Shown one piece after another: positions 1 through 7,885 of a stretch of DNA of 64,000 nt; position 1 is the first letter of the stretch; every line of letters starts with the position of its first letter. The translations under genes and the position numbers were made by a program. Source of the DNA: a bacterium (GTDB lineage: Bacteria > Cyanobacteriota > Vampirovibrionia > Gastranaerophilales > Gastranaerophilaceae); the NCBI GenBank assembly GCA_024408855.1, contig JAKSUQ010000002.1:52849-116848 (forward strand), read 5' to 3'. Below the pieces are notes generated by a model that was given only the letters and a program-made list of their open reading frames with translations, had not been told where the DNA came from and ran no database searches.

Positions 1-139
1 CATTAACTGACGTAAGTTTGTATCCAAAAACCTTACTGCCATCACCACCAACTTTATGTGAAAGTTCATGCAGGGTGGTTTCTAAAACATGGGCAAAATT
101 CTCCATTCTCACAAATACTTGATTTATAAGAAGAAGCCA
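1..139 (-). pseudogene. HExxH metallopeptidase-like fragment, cut by window edge
   Basis: On the minus strand the frame is open from 139 to the window edge, with an ATG at 106. It reads MENFAHVLETTLHELSHK followed by a V-G-G-D-G-S segment. HELSH fits the zinc-binding HExxH signature, which is seen directly; peptidase activity is only inferred. The 3' end lies outside the window. The frame overlaps the end of the gene at 124..603 and is shifted relative to it at a repeated TTC tract. Either this is a separate gene lacking its N-terminus, or the two are one gene broken by a one-base frameshift. No ribosome binding site is visible before the ATG at 106. Confidence 0.45.
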
Positions 140-603
140 TTAATAACAACGTCATCACGATTGTTCTTAAATAATTTATCCGTTCCCAAACTTCGATTAA
201 TTAATTCTATTTCATCATTATACATAATATGGTAATATGCGCTTTCATCCTTAAAACCAGATGTTTTCAAGAATTTGTCAGCTTTATACTCCATATTAGC
301 AACTTGTTTTGTTGTATAATATAGTTTTTTTAATTTTGATATAATCTCTTCATCAGGTAGTCGTAGTATTTTACCGGCAAGTGATTTGGATATATAACTT
401 TGCATATCAGTACCATATTTTTTATTAGCAACGCCAAATGATAAAGCCCCGTTTTTTGATTCAGTTAAACAAAAAAGATCATTAGGATAATTTTTTGTTT
501 TTAATTCAAATGCGTCAGCAAGTCTTTTCCACGTTCTTCTATTAGTTCTAATGCCGCTAATGTCTAACTTTGCTTTAAAACTAACACTATTAAATGAATC
601 CAT
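124..603 (-). CDS. Hypothetical protein with lineage-type F-K-A-K-L N-terminus
   Basis: A 159-residue protein starting MDSFNSVSFKAKLDISGI. The start at 603 is chosen because AAAGGA lies 9 nt upstream; an ATG at 639 in the same frame has no such site. There is no signal peptide or membrane segment. The N-terminus carries the F-K-A motif seen in other proteins here (48788, 51903), followed by a W-K-R-L-A-D-A-F-E segment. I do not recognise a catalytic motif. It stops at a TTC-repeat tract where the neighbouring HELSH frame takes over, so it may be the 5' part of a frameshifted gene. Function unknown. Confidence 0.6.
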   Translation of the reverse strand: MDSFNSVSFKAKLDISGIRTNRRTWKRLADAFELKTKNYPNDLFCLTESKNGALSFGVANKKYGTDMQSYISKSLAGKILRLPDEEIISKLKKLYYTTKQVANMEYKADKFLKTSGFKDESAYYHIMYNDEIELINRSLGTDKLFKNNRDDVVINGFFL

Positions 604-703
604 GTTGGTAATTCCTTTCTTTTTTGGGAGTAATGTCATTATTCTTAAAACCGCTAAAAATAAAATTTGCTATTATGAGTTTTATTTACAAAAATTTAAA
701 ATT

Positions 704-738
704 AGTAAATGGTCGGATTAAAACCCGTCCTATTTACT
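704..738. terminator. Possible hairpin between 124..603 and the lipoprotein gene
   Basis: Imperfect inverted repeat with AGTAAAT and ATTTACT arms, an inner CGG/CCG pairing and one bulge. It lies just past the stop codon of the minus-strand lipoprotein gene, and on that strand it runs into a T-rich stretch. It could be a weak rho-independent terminator. Confidence 0.35.
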
Positions 739-771
739 ATTAGAGTAATGTTATAAATAAAATTAAAAAAT

Positions 772-1377
772 TTAAAAATCAAATATTTTATCTGAAATGT
801 CTTTTATACCTAATTTATCAACTTTTGTAATTAATTCAATTGGCTTATCGTTAAGCATTGTATTTATTTTAGAATATACAGCAATGCCATACTTATCATT
901 TATGCAATAAGATGTATACTCATTTTCATTTTCGACATATTGTACCATACGACAATTAAATTTATTAATTTTAGAGTTTTGATCTAAAAATACTTTCTCT
1001 TGTAATTTTGAAACATGATTTAAATTATTATTCCATTCTATCAAATGTCCAACTGGACTTTTTAAGTGAACTTCTTTTGATAATTGTGAATTATTCGGAT
1101 TATATGCAATAACTTTATTTCCATCAGAAATAAAAATGCTTTTTTTACCATTCATAATAAGCTCCGCTTTCCATTTTTCCCCTTTATTATACACTTTAAA
1201 ATGATAGCCGCCTTTTGGTAATGATTGCCAACCTTCCAAATAATACGAATTGTTTTTACTCTTTATAATATACATTTGTGATTCATATTCTTCTACCGTA
1301 TCATATGTTTTTTTTGAACAACCTGACAATAGTAAAATGGAAAAAAGAATTGATATAATGAACAAATTTTTATTCAT
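772..1377 (-). CDS. Putative lipoprotein of unknown function
   Basis: A 201-residue protein starting MNKNLFIISILFSILLLSGC. The short basic start, hydrophobic core and L-S-G-C lipobox (Cys at residue 20) mark a signal-peptidase II lipoprotein. The start at 1377 follows a GAGGGG ribosome binding site; the frame continues upstream through the hairpin island but has no credible start there. The mature part is beta-rich, with phrases such as YHFKVYNKGEKW and SIFISDGNKVIAYNP, and resembles outer-membrane lipoprotein carrier-like folds only in general style. It lies downstream of tRNA-Leu on the same strand. I do not recognise the family. Confidence 0.7.
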   Translation of the reverse strand: MNKNLFIISILFSILLLSGCSKKTYDTVEEYESQMYIIKSKNNSYYLEGWQSLPKGGYHFKVYNKGEKWKAELIMNGKKSIFISDGNKVIAYNPNNSQLSKEVHLKSPVGHLIEWNNNLNHVSKLQEKVFLDQNSKINKFNCRMVQYVENENEYTSYCINDKYGIAVYSKINTMLNDKPIELITKVDKLGIKDISDKIFDF

Positions 1378-1403
1378 AAATAGCCCCTCATATATTATAA
1401 AAA

Positions 1404-1537
1404 TGTCGGAGAAGGGACTCTCTTGCTCTCTCGCATTAAACGTGTCTGCGTGTTTTGACTTCGTGATTTCATCACTTGTCAAAATCACTCCGCACTCTGC
1501 TCGCTCGCGCTCAAACCTTGACAAGACTTCGTCTTGT
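1404..1537. other. Hairpin-rich island with copy of tRNA-Leu 3' end
   Basis: Lies just past the 3' end of tRNA-Leu. A 17-nt exact copy of the tRNA 3' end (1580-1596) sits at 1404-1420. Two strong stems follow: 1453-1484, with outer TTTTGAC/GTCAAAA and inner GTGAT/ATCAC arms, and 1521-1537, with ACAAGAC/GTCTTGT around TTC. G+C is visibly higher than in the flanks. The frames open across it look incidental. It may be processed RNA, a repeat element or a scar of recombination at the tRNA. Confidence 0.5.
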
Positions 1538-1579
1538 TGAGGGTTCTCGTACTTATTCCGTTTGATTTAATTATTAAAC

Positions 1580-1661
1580 TGTCGGAGAAGGGACTCGAAC
1601 CCTCAAGGAGTTACCCACATGAACCTGAATCATGCGCGTCTACCAATTTCGCCACTCCGAC
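1580..1661 (-). tRNA. tRNA-Leu (anticodon CAG)
   Basis: Minus-strand cloverleaf: acceptor GTCGGAG/CTCCGAC, D-arm with AATTGGTAGACGC, anticodon stem CATGA/TCATG around TTCAGGT (anticodon CAG), a long class II variable arm and a T-arm with GGTTCGAGTCC. The discriminator base is A. CCA is not encoded. The long variable arm and the anticodon both fit leucine. Confidence 0.95.
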
Positions 1662-1904
1662 ATACTATAGACATTCTACCACAAAAAACAAAAAGTCGAA
1701 ATTGGTTATTTCTTATACGGCTCGCTCGTTTTCTCTCGACTCGCCTGCTCCTTTCTCGTATATACTCAATATACTCGAAAGGAGTCCTACTCCGACATAC
1801 TATAAACATTCTACCACAAAAAATAAAAAGTCGAAATTGGTTATTTCTTATACGGCTCGCTCGTTTTCTCTCGACTCGCCTGCTCCTTTCTCGTATATAC
1901 TCAA
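1654..1904. repeat. Two 116-bp direct repeats covering tRNA-Leu promoter
   Basis: Copies at 1654-1769 and 1789-1904 differ at only two positions I can see and are separated by 19 bp. Each contains the first 8 bases of the tRNA acceptor stem, the promoter and a GC-richer upstream part (CTCGCTCG, CTCGACTCGCC). The first copy together with the spacer also forms a long hairpin (about 1753-1784, CTCCTTTC/GAAAGGAG arms). The likely origin is a tandem duplication of the tRNA with loss of the second tRNA body. Confidence 0.85.
1673..1700 (-). promoter_or_regulatory. Promoter of tRNA-Leu
   Basis: On the minus strand, TTCGAC (-35, 1695-1700) is separated by 16 nt from TAGAAT (-10, 1673-1678), 11 nt before the first tRNA base. 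The same promoter is repeated at 1808-1835 in the second copy of the direct repeat, giving two tandem promoters. Confidence 0.6.
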
Positions 1905-1991
1905 GTGGCTCGGATAATTATTTATTCCGAAAAATCGTAAAATCTTTTAATAAATCACAATTTAGCGATGTAGAACAATATAATAGCAAAA

Positions 1992-2569
1992 ATTAAAATT
2001 ATAAGTTTTAACTCAAAATTCATTCGTGATGTACATGTCAAACATAAAGATTTGAATAATAATTTCCAAGATTATATCGCAAAACTTGTAGAATTTGATA
2101 TTAATAATGAAGCGGATATGAACAAAATAGAGAAGCTATTTGTAACAAAGATGAATTTTGGAGATTCGGGCCTAAGTTGATAAACAGTTTAAAACACGAT
2201 GCTAATATGATTTATGATAAACATTGTTATGCATTAACCAATAATGATGAAAGGGATTTTGCTAATATTAATGAAGACAATGTATTGGGAATATTTTCAT
2301 TGTATACCAGTGTGCCTAATGAACGTTGTATTCGGTACTTTATGACAAATGCAAAGTTTATGAGTTATAGATTTCGTAATAACACAAGTGATTTTAAAAA
2401 GATTGGACACGGAATGGATACAGCTATTAAAGAAATGTTTCCGGATAAAATAATACATGGATATTCGGAACCTGCTTCTGTTTCATTTTGGGAAAATGAA
2501 GGCTATGAACACCTTACTGATAGACGTATGTTTTATGACCCCAATCATATGATATATGAAATTCTGTAA
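1992..2569 (+). pseudogene. Acetyltransferase-like (GNAT) gene, frameshifted, no clear start
   Basis: Two frames together read as one protein. From an ATT at 1992 one frame gives M-K-I-I-S-F-N-S-K-F-like sequence up to about 2150; a different frame then continues from E-F-W-R-F-G-P-K-L-I-N to the stop at 2569. The second part alone (from a TTG at 2177) is 130 residues. The layout N-L-G-I-F-S-L-Y, G-H-G-M-D-T-A-I and F-W-E-N-E-G-Y resembles the acetyl-CoA-binding and C-terminal parts of GNAT proteins; that assignment is inferred. A one-base shift near 2145-2155 would explain the break. With no ATG/GTG start, it is probably a decaying gene. Confidence 0.5.
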
Positions 2570-2733
2570 AAATTATAAAAAAGAAAGACTCCTTTTTTCA
2601 TTAACTATTCACTATTTTGACTAAATTAGTAAAAATACAGAAATATTTCACCAAAATAAATCCATATTACAATTTAACCGACATAGGATTGCTTTACTAT
2701 CATATTTAACTACTCTTTGATATACTTTATATT

Positions 2734-3816
2734 ATGAAAATAACTAAATTAGAACTGAAAAATTACAGAAATTGTAAAAATGTTTGTCTTACTCTTGATA
2801 AGCAAAAAACACTTATAATCGGCAAAAATGCCCAAGGAAAAACAAACATTTTGGAAAGCATTTATTTCCTTTCAAGTCTTAAAAGTCCAAGAACATCTGT
2901 TTTAACAGATTTGATTACAATCGGAGAAAGCAAAATGGAAATCAGTGCCGAAATGACAAAAAATGATACGACAATAGAGCTCGACATAAGTTATAGCGTT
3001 GATAAAAAAAGAGAATTAAAACTGAATAAAGTGAAAACATCGAGTTCTAATTTTAAAAATACACTCAAAACAGTTCTTTTTTCCACAAAAGACCTATTAC
3101 TATTGAGAGGAACTCCGCAAGACAGACGTGATTGGTTAGACAGAGCAATTTCTCAAATATATCCGGCTTATGATGAAAGATTAAGTGTTTATGACAAATT
3201 TCGAATACAAAAAAACAATTTGCTGAAAAACGAAATTATTGATGAAGCACTTTTGGATATTTATAACGAACAATTAGTAATAACAGGTGCAAATATAATT
3301 CTCATAAGAAAAAAATTCCTCAAAGAAATTGAAAAAACAGCTTACGAAAAACATAAAACAATTAGTGAAGCCGAAATATTCAGCCTTAATTATTCAGCAA
3401 AAGGTGAAACTATAAACGAAATTACAGACAATCTCAAAACTGAGCTTTCAGAAAGAAAATCCGAAGAAATTGCCAGAAAGCAATCTTGCGTTGGGCCACA
3501 CAGAGATGATATAGAATTTAAAATCAATGACCTTGATGCCACAAAATTTGCTTCTCAAGGTCAGCAAAGAACTTTGGTTTTGGCACTCAAATTGGGTGAA
3601 TTGGAAATAATCGAAGAAAAAACCGGTCTTTCACCAATACTTTTGCTTGATGATGTTTTGGCAGAATTGGACGAGCTTAGACAAAATTATCTGCTCAAAT
3701 CCGTCAAAGACAATATACAAACAATTATCACTTCTGTCGATACTTTACCTTTTGATGAAAAATTTCTAAAAGAAGTAAAAATATTTTCTGTAACAAACGG
3801 AGATATTTACCAATAA
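2734..3816 (+). CDS. recF: DNA replication and repair protein RecF
   Basis: RecF is an ABC/SMC-type ATPase that loads RecA at gaps with RecO and RecR. The 360-residue length is normal for the family. Visible features are Walker A IGKNAQGKTN (about residues 30-39), the opening L-K-N-Y-R-N of the RecF N-terminal domain, the ABC signature region S-Q-G-Q-Q-R-T (about 272-278) and Walker B ILLLDDVLAELD (about 309-320). The ATG follows an AT-rich promoter region. It is not next to dnaA, dnaN or gyrB here, unlike the classical layout. It converges with the Memo/AMMECR1 gene, 3 bp apart. Confidence 0.95.
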   Translation: MKITKLELKNYRNCKNVCLTLDKQKTLIIGKNAQGKTNILESIYFLSSLKSPRTSVLTDLITIGESKMEISAEMTKNDTTIELDISYSVDKKRELKLNKVKTSSSNFKNTLKTVLFSTKDLLLLRGTPQDRRDWLDRAISQIYPAYDERLSVYDKFRIQKNNLLKNEIIDEALLDIYNEQLVITGANIILIRKKFLKEIEKTAYEKHKTISEAEIFSLNYSAKGETINEITDNLKTELSERKSEEIARKQSCVGPHRDDIEFKINDLDATKFASQGQQRTLVLALKLGELEIIEEKTGLSPILLLDDVLAELDELRQNYLLKSVKDNIQTIITSVDTLPFDEKFLKEVKIFSVTNGDIYQ

Positions 3817-3819
3817 AAT

Positions 3820-5199
3820 CTACATATGTGAAGATATTACGGTAGTCATAAATTTATATGCTTCAAATGTTTTGGAAAAATAATTAGGACGTAAGCCTGC
3901 TTTTTCTTTCAAAGATTGCAAAAACACTTCCCGATTAGGTAGTTGTTCCCAAACTTCCGGAAGATATACCGCTCGAAGATTGCGTTCCGAAATAATAATT
4001 CCGTAAGGATAAATTTTGCCAAGCAAATCACGTTCATCTTTGAACGGAATTCTTTCTATTGAGCACAATATTGATACAATTACCTCCAAATGCGGGATTT
4101 CACGTTCTGTCAAAGGATTAAATCTTGTATCATTAAATCCTGCATTAACAGCATTATCTATAATATCCAAAATCAAAGGCTTTGTCGGGAAAATCGAACC
4201 TACACAACCCCGAAGTTCACCATTCAATTTAATAGTTACAAATGATGCACCGTATTGGGTTAATACCGGAGGTATCTTATTCGGAATAAATTCTTCTCCT
4301 TTTATTGCTGATAATATTGCTTTTTTGGCAATATCTGCAACATATTTTGAATGAAATTTTTCTATAAAATCATTTCTTCTTTCGGGATACAAAAACCAAG
4401 AACCATAGCCCACAACTTTATCAGTTTCATTTGTTATATCACCGGAATTATATAACATTCTGCGAATTAGCACACAGTCATTATTGTTTGCAAAATCAAT
4501 CAAGCCCATTATTCCTGTTAAACCACATGCCTGTTGCGGTTGAAAACATTCCAACTTACCGGTTTCAATAATCGTTGCCGTATATGTATCAATTTTCTTA
4601 CATTCGCTCTGTGCATAATAATGACTCAAATCTGATGATATAATGAATGATGAGTCTTCCCAATATGTGGAAATAATATCAGAAATTAATCTGTAATCAC
4701 AATTCCCGACTAATATCGGAATTATCCTAATTTTACGTCCCAAATGAGTCAATCCTTTCACAAAATCAAGTGCATTGGTAATTTGACCGCAAAAAAGATG
4801 TTGAATAAAAGGTAACTGAACTTCAATAGAATGTTCTTTATCAAAGATTTCATCAGATATCACACACGGAAATTTTTCAGCGATTTCTTTAATTCGTCTG
4901 TTATTAACCTCTAAACTTCCCAACGGAGTATCAAAGTATGTATATTTTGGCAAAGCAATATTATTAAAATCTTCATAATGAGAAGGAGCAATAATGAAAA
5001 TATTGTCATTCATATCCAAACATTGATAGGCAGCCATGGCAGCATGCCCCGAATACCAAACACCGGCATGCGGAACGATAATAGCTTTACTCTTATATTC
5101 TATACTATCGTCGCTTTGCTTATATGAATTAAAAAGATTTGTTATTTCTTCAGCATTTTCAGGGTAAAAACTCCCTGCATAAATTGCACTTTTATTCAT
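3820..5199 (-). CDS. AmmeMemoRadiSam protein: Memo-AMMECR1 fusion
   Basis: A 459-residue two-domain protein. Residues about 1-265 form a Memo-like domain (AGSFYP, VPHAGVWYSG, APSHYE, SSDLSHYY), related to class III extradiol dioxygenases, with the expected His residues. Residues about 290-455 form an AMMECR1 domain (LRGCVGSI, FNPLTEREIPHLEV, PEVWEQLP). In many prokaryotes Memo, AMMECR1 and a radical SAM enzyme occur together; here the first two are fused and the radical SAM partner is not adjacent. The biochemical role of the system is not settled. The start ATG has only a weak GGACA site upstream. Confidence 0.9.
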   Translation of the reverse strand: MNKSAIYAGSFYPENAEEITNLFNSYKQSDDSIEYKSKAIIVPHAGVWYSGHAAMAAYQCLDMNDNIFIIAPSHYEDFNNIALPKYTYFDTPLGSLEVNNRRIKEIAEKFPCVISDEIFDKEHSIEVQLPFIQHLFCGQITNALDFVKGLTHLGRKIRIIPILVGNCDYRLISDIISTYWEDSSFIISSDLSHYYAQSECKKIDTYTATIIETGKLECFQPQQACGLTGIMGLIDFANNNDCVLIRRMLYNSGDITNETDKVVGYGSWFLYPERRNDFIEKFHSKYVADIAKKAILSAIKGEEFIPNKIPPVLTQYGASFVTIKLNGELRGCVGSIFPTKPLILDIIDNAVNAGFNDTRFNPLTEREIPHLEVIVSILCSIERIPFKDERDLLGKIYPYGIIISERNLRAVYLPEVWEQLPNREVFLQSLKEKAGLRPNYFSKTFEAYKFMTTVISSHM

Positions 5200-5264
5200 T
5201 TTATATTGTCCTTAAATGCATTTTAACATATCCCGTTTATTCTGTCATATTAAGTTTATTAAAA

Positions 5265-5825
5265 TCACATCTTTTCTTTTATAACATCTGCTATATATTG
5301 CTTAACAGCAGGAGTTATCATCAAATCAGGTTCCTGCATACAAAATTCATCAAGTATATTGATTCCTTTTCGTGTCTGTGAAAGTTTTATATATAGAATT
5401 CCTAAAGTTATTCTATGATAAGGATTGTCAGAGTTTTTTAATTCGGACACTTTGCCATCTGCTATACCCATTTTAAGATAAGTATCAACCAAATTTATGT
5501 AATACTGAAAGTTCAAGCCATACAAATCAATCGCATTTTCAAAACAATCCTTAGCCATATCAGGATACCCTATAAAGTTGTACGTTTCACCCAAATTGTT
5601 ATAAAAAATTGCAGATGCTTGCGTTGACGGACTCAAAGAAATTGCAATCTTAAATTCTTGTATTGCAGCATAATATACTCTGTCCTGCAAATAATTGATG
5701 CCGACATTATTGTGATAAAAAGCATTCTTTTCAGGTTGAATGACATATTTATTTAGTCTTTTATACCCAGAGGACAAAAACATAATTATCAATAGAAAAA
5801 TAACAAGTATTTTATTTTTTATCAT
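5265..5825 (-). CDS. Membrane-anchored TPR protein
   Basis: A 186-residue protein. The N-terminus MIKNKILVIFLLIIMFLSSG is one hydrophobic segment (signal anchor or signal peptide). The remainder is built of TPR-like helices: NNVGINYLQDRVYYAAIQEF, an AIFYNNLGETYNFIGYPDMA segment and an ITLGILYIKLSQTRKG segment. TPRs act as protein-docking scaffolds; the partner is unknown. Its ATG overlaps the stop of the upstream beta-lactamase-fold gene by 4 nt (ATGA), so the two are probably translationally coupled. It is the last gene of a three-gene operon. Confidence 0.8.
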   Translation of the reverse strand: MIKNKILVIFLLIIMFLSSGYKRLNKYVIQPEKNAFYHNNVGINYLQDRVYYAAIQEFKIAISLSPSTQASAIFYNNLGETYNFIGYPDMAKDCFENAIDLYGLNFQYYINLVDTYLKMGIADGKVSELKNSDNPYHRITLGILYIKLSQTRKGINILDEFCMQEPDLMITPAVKQYIADVIKEKM

Positions 5826-6754
5826 AATAATGAAATTTCTAAACCTTCATAAGCCATAATAGCATTTTCGTCAGCATATTCTTCAGCTAATAAATCCAAC
5901 TTATTATCATTATATACAGGATCATAATGGAAAAATACAATCTGCTTTGCACCTATCTGTTGTTTACAATCAAGTGCCATTTCAAAAGTTGAATGTCCAA
6001 AACCTTGTTTAGGCACATATATGCTTAAATAATCTTCTGTTGAATATTGGGCATCATGTATAATTAAATCACATCCTTTGGCAAATTTTACCAATTTTTT
6101 ATCCCCTCCGGGATAACTTTCTTTGTCTGTTGCATATACCAAACTCTTACCCTTGTACATAATCTTGTAGACAAAAACTCCGTTTTGAGGATGTGCATAT
6201 GATTTATAACAAGTTATTACAACATCATTCTCATTGTAGTCGCCTTCTTTTAAATCATTTACTCTAATAACTCTCGGAGCATACTCATTTTCTTTAAATA
6301 TCACATAGTTTGTTTCATTTAGATCCACGATATTTAAGTCTGCTGCAATATCTCCCAAATCCAACGGGAACGATTTTGTAAATAATAATTTGGCAAGTTC
6401 ATTTTCCAAGGACTCATTATATCCAACCCCGCCCAATAAAGTCATCCTCGTTGAAGAAAGATGTGAAGGTCTGAAAAACGGAAATCCTTGAATGTGGTCT
6501 AAATGTATATGGCTTAATAGAATTGAACATCTTACAGGTTTTCTATCCGAAAGAGTTGTCCCGGATTCAATATACCTTTGCATAAGTTCATTACCTAAAC
6601 TTATAAGACCTGTACCTGCATCAAGTATTATTAAATGTCCGCCAACATTAACTTCTACGCAAGATGTGTTCCCGCCATATTTTAAAAAGTCAGCATCAGC
6701 TACTGTATAACTTCCTCTTACACCTCTAAATTTAATTTTAAATTCATCTGCCAT
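5822..6754 (-). CDS. Metallo-beta-lactamase-fold hydrolase
   Basis: A 310-residue protein of the MBL superfamily, close to the RNase Z/PhnP-like phosphodiesterase branch. Motifs include RGVRGSYTV near the N-terminus, LDAGTGLISLG, the zinc motif HIHLDHIQG (about residues 81-89), a Y-A-T-D-K-E-S-Y aspartate region, IIHDAQYS and a late FFHYDP. Cytosolic, no signal peptide. The substrate cannot be told; cyclic phosphodiesters or phosphonate/nucleotide derivatives are typical for this branch. It lies 5 bp after the phosphoesterase gene and overlaps the TPR gene. Confidence 0.85.
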   Translation of the reverse strand: MADEFKIKFRGVRGSYTVADADFLKYGGNTSCVEVNVGGHLIILDAGTGLISLGNELMQRYIESGTTLSDRKPVRCSILLSHIHLDHIQGFPFFRPSHLSSTRMTLLGGVGYNESLENELAKLLFTKSFPLDLGDIAADLNIVDLNETNYVIFKENEYAPRVIRVNDLKEGDYNENDVVITCYKSYAHPQNGVFVYKIMYKGKSLVYATDKESYPGGDKKLVKFAKGCDLIIHDAQYSTEDYLSIYVPKQGFGHSTFEMALDCKQQIGAKQIVFFHYDPVYNDNKLDLLAEEYADENAIMAYEGLEISLL

Positions 6755-6759
6755 ATACT

Positions 6760-7749
6760 CTATTCCTTACCTCTTTTTATTTCAAACGTAATATTTCTAT
6801 CCTGTTCACTTCCGGATAGCATCTCTGAACCCAACACTCTCAACTTTGCCCGACTTTGTACATCTTTCAAATTTGTTTCTTTCAAAAATATATCCACCAT
6901 AGTTCTTTTCTTATTGGAATTTATATTTACAACCCTGTATGAATTTGGATATGTAACCAAAGACGGACAGGAAACGTAAATTATGTTGTTTTTTTGTTTT
7001 GCCATAACCGCATGGTAATGTCCCTGTAATACTATTATAGGATTTGTATAACCTCTAAGCAAACCTTTTATCTTTGCCTCATTATTTAATCTGTGATTTT
7101 CGCTTGAAAAAGGTTCTTCTATCGGAACATGAGTACATAAAATTACTACTTTATTGCCATTATTATCCAATTCAGTCTTTAACCATTTGTATTCTTCCTC
7201 AGAAATTTCTCCATTAGTCGTAATTTTATTATCAATAATTGAATCCAAACATATTACACGAAAACCTTTTTTAGGAGTAAAAGCGTAATATGGATTATCA
7301 AAACGCATTGATCTATTTTCTTCCCTCAAGATATTAATAAACTTTTTTTTGGTAAGATCACCGCCTATCGCGACATCATGATTCCCGTTGATTGCATACC
7401 AGTCATAATTAATATTTTTTGCATATCCCAAAAACTTCCTTAATTCAGATTCTTGCGGAGTATTAACCAAATCACCGGTAAAAATTACGCAATCATACGG
7501 ACCGGACGTATTTAGCTGAAAAATTACATCTTCCAACAGTTGAGGAGATTTTTTTAATAATTTGTAAGAAGTATTTTCTTCATAAGAAGAAAAATGTGCA
7601 TCACTAACTTGTGCCAGACGCAAATTGTTGTTTGCAGCGGTACAAATCTGCGAACTTATCCCACAAGCAACTATGATAGTTAATATAAAATTAACAACCT
7701 TGCTTGAAAAACTCTCTTTTTTCTTCTTTTTGTAACTACTATTACTCAT
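6760..7749 (-). CDS. Calcineurin-like metallophosphoesterase, membrane-anchored
   Basis: A 329-residue protein. A lysine-rich start precedes a hydrophobic segment at about residues 17-35 (VNFILTIIVACGISS), so the catalytic part probably faces outward. The dinuclear-metal motifs are all present in order: QVSDAHFS, FTGDLVNT, INGNHDV, LCTHVP and LQGHYHA. This matches phosphoesterases of the 3',5'-cyclic nucleotide phosphodiesterase/acid phosphatase type; the substrate is unknown. It is the first gene of the phosphoesterase, MBL-fold and TPR operon, suggesting a two-step breakdown of a phosphorylated compound. Confidence 0.88.
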   Translation of the reverse strand: MSNSSYKKKKKESFSSKVVNFILTIIVACGISSQICTAANNNLRLAQVSDAHFSSYEENTSYKLLKKSPQLLEDVIFQLNTSGPYDCVIFTGDLVNTPQESELRKFLGYAKNINYDWYAINGNHDVAIGGDLTKKKFINILREENRSMRFDNPYYAFTPKKGFRVICLDSIIDNKITTNGEISEEEYKWLKTELDNNGNKVVILCTHVPIEEPFSSENHRLNNEAKIKGLLRGYTNPIIVLQGHYHAVMAKQKNNIIYVSCPSLVTYPNSYRVVNINSNKKRTMVDIFLKETNLKDVQSRAKLRVLGSEMLSGSEQDRNITFEIKRGKE

Positions 7750-7831
7750 AATTTACTTAATTATAATAATGCATTTTATTAAAAAAATCCACAATTTAAG
7801 TTTACCCTTCTGGTATAACACTTAATATCAC

Positions 7832-7860
7832 TTGTACAAGATGATTATTGGTGATAGTAT
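7832..7860 (+). promoter_or_regulatory. Putative sigma-70 promoter of gshB-like gene
   Basis: TTGTAC at 7832-7837 and TAGTAT at 7855-7860 with a 17-nt spacer, followed by a strong GAGGTGATAAAATG ribosome binding site and start at 7886. Confidence 0.55.
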
Positions 7861-7885
7861 CATTATGACTTTATGAGGTGATAAA

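Noticed and set aside
1250..1996. Plus-strand open frames across the tRNA-Leu region
   Set aside because: They read through the tRNA, its promoter repeats and the antisense of the lipoprotein gene, and their sequences duplicate each other only because the DNA repeats.
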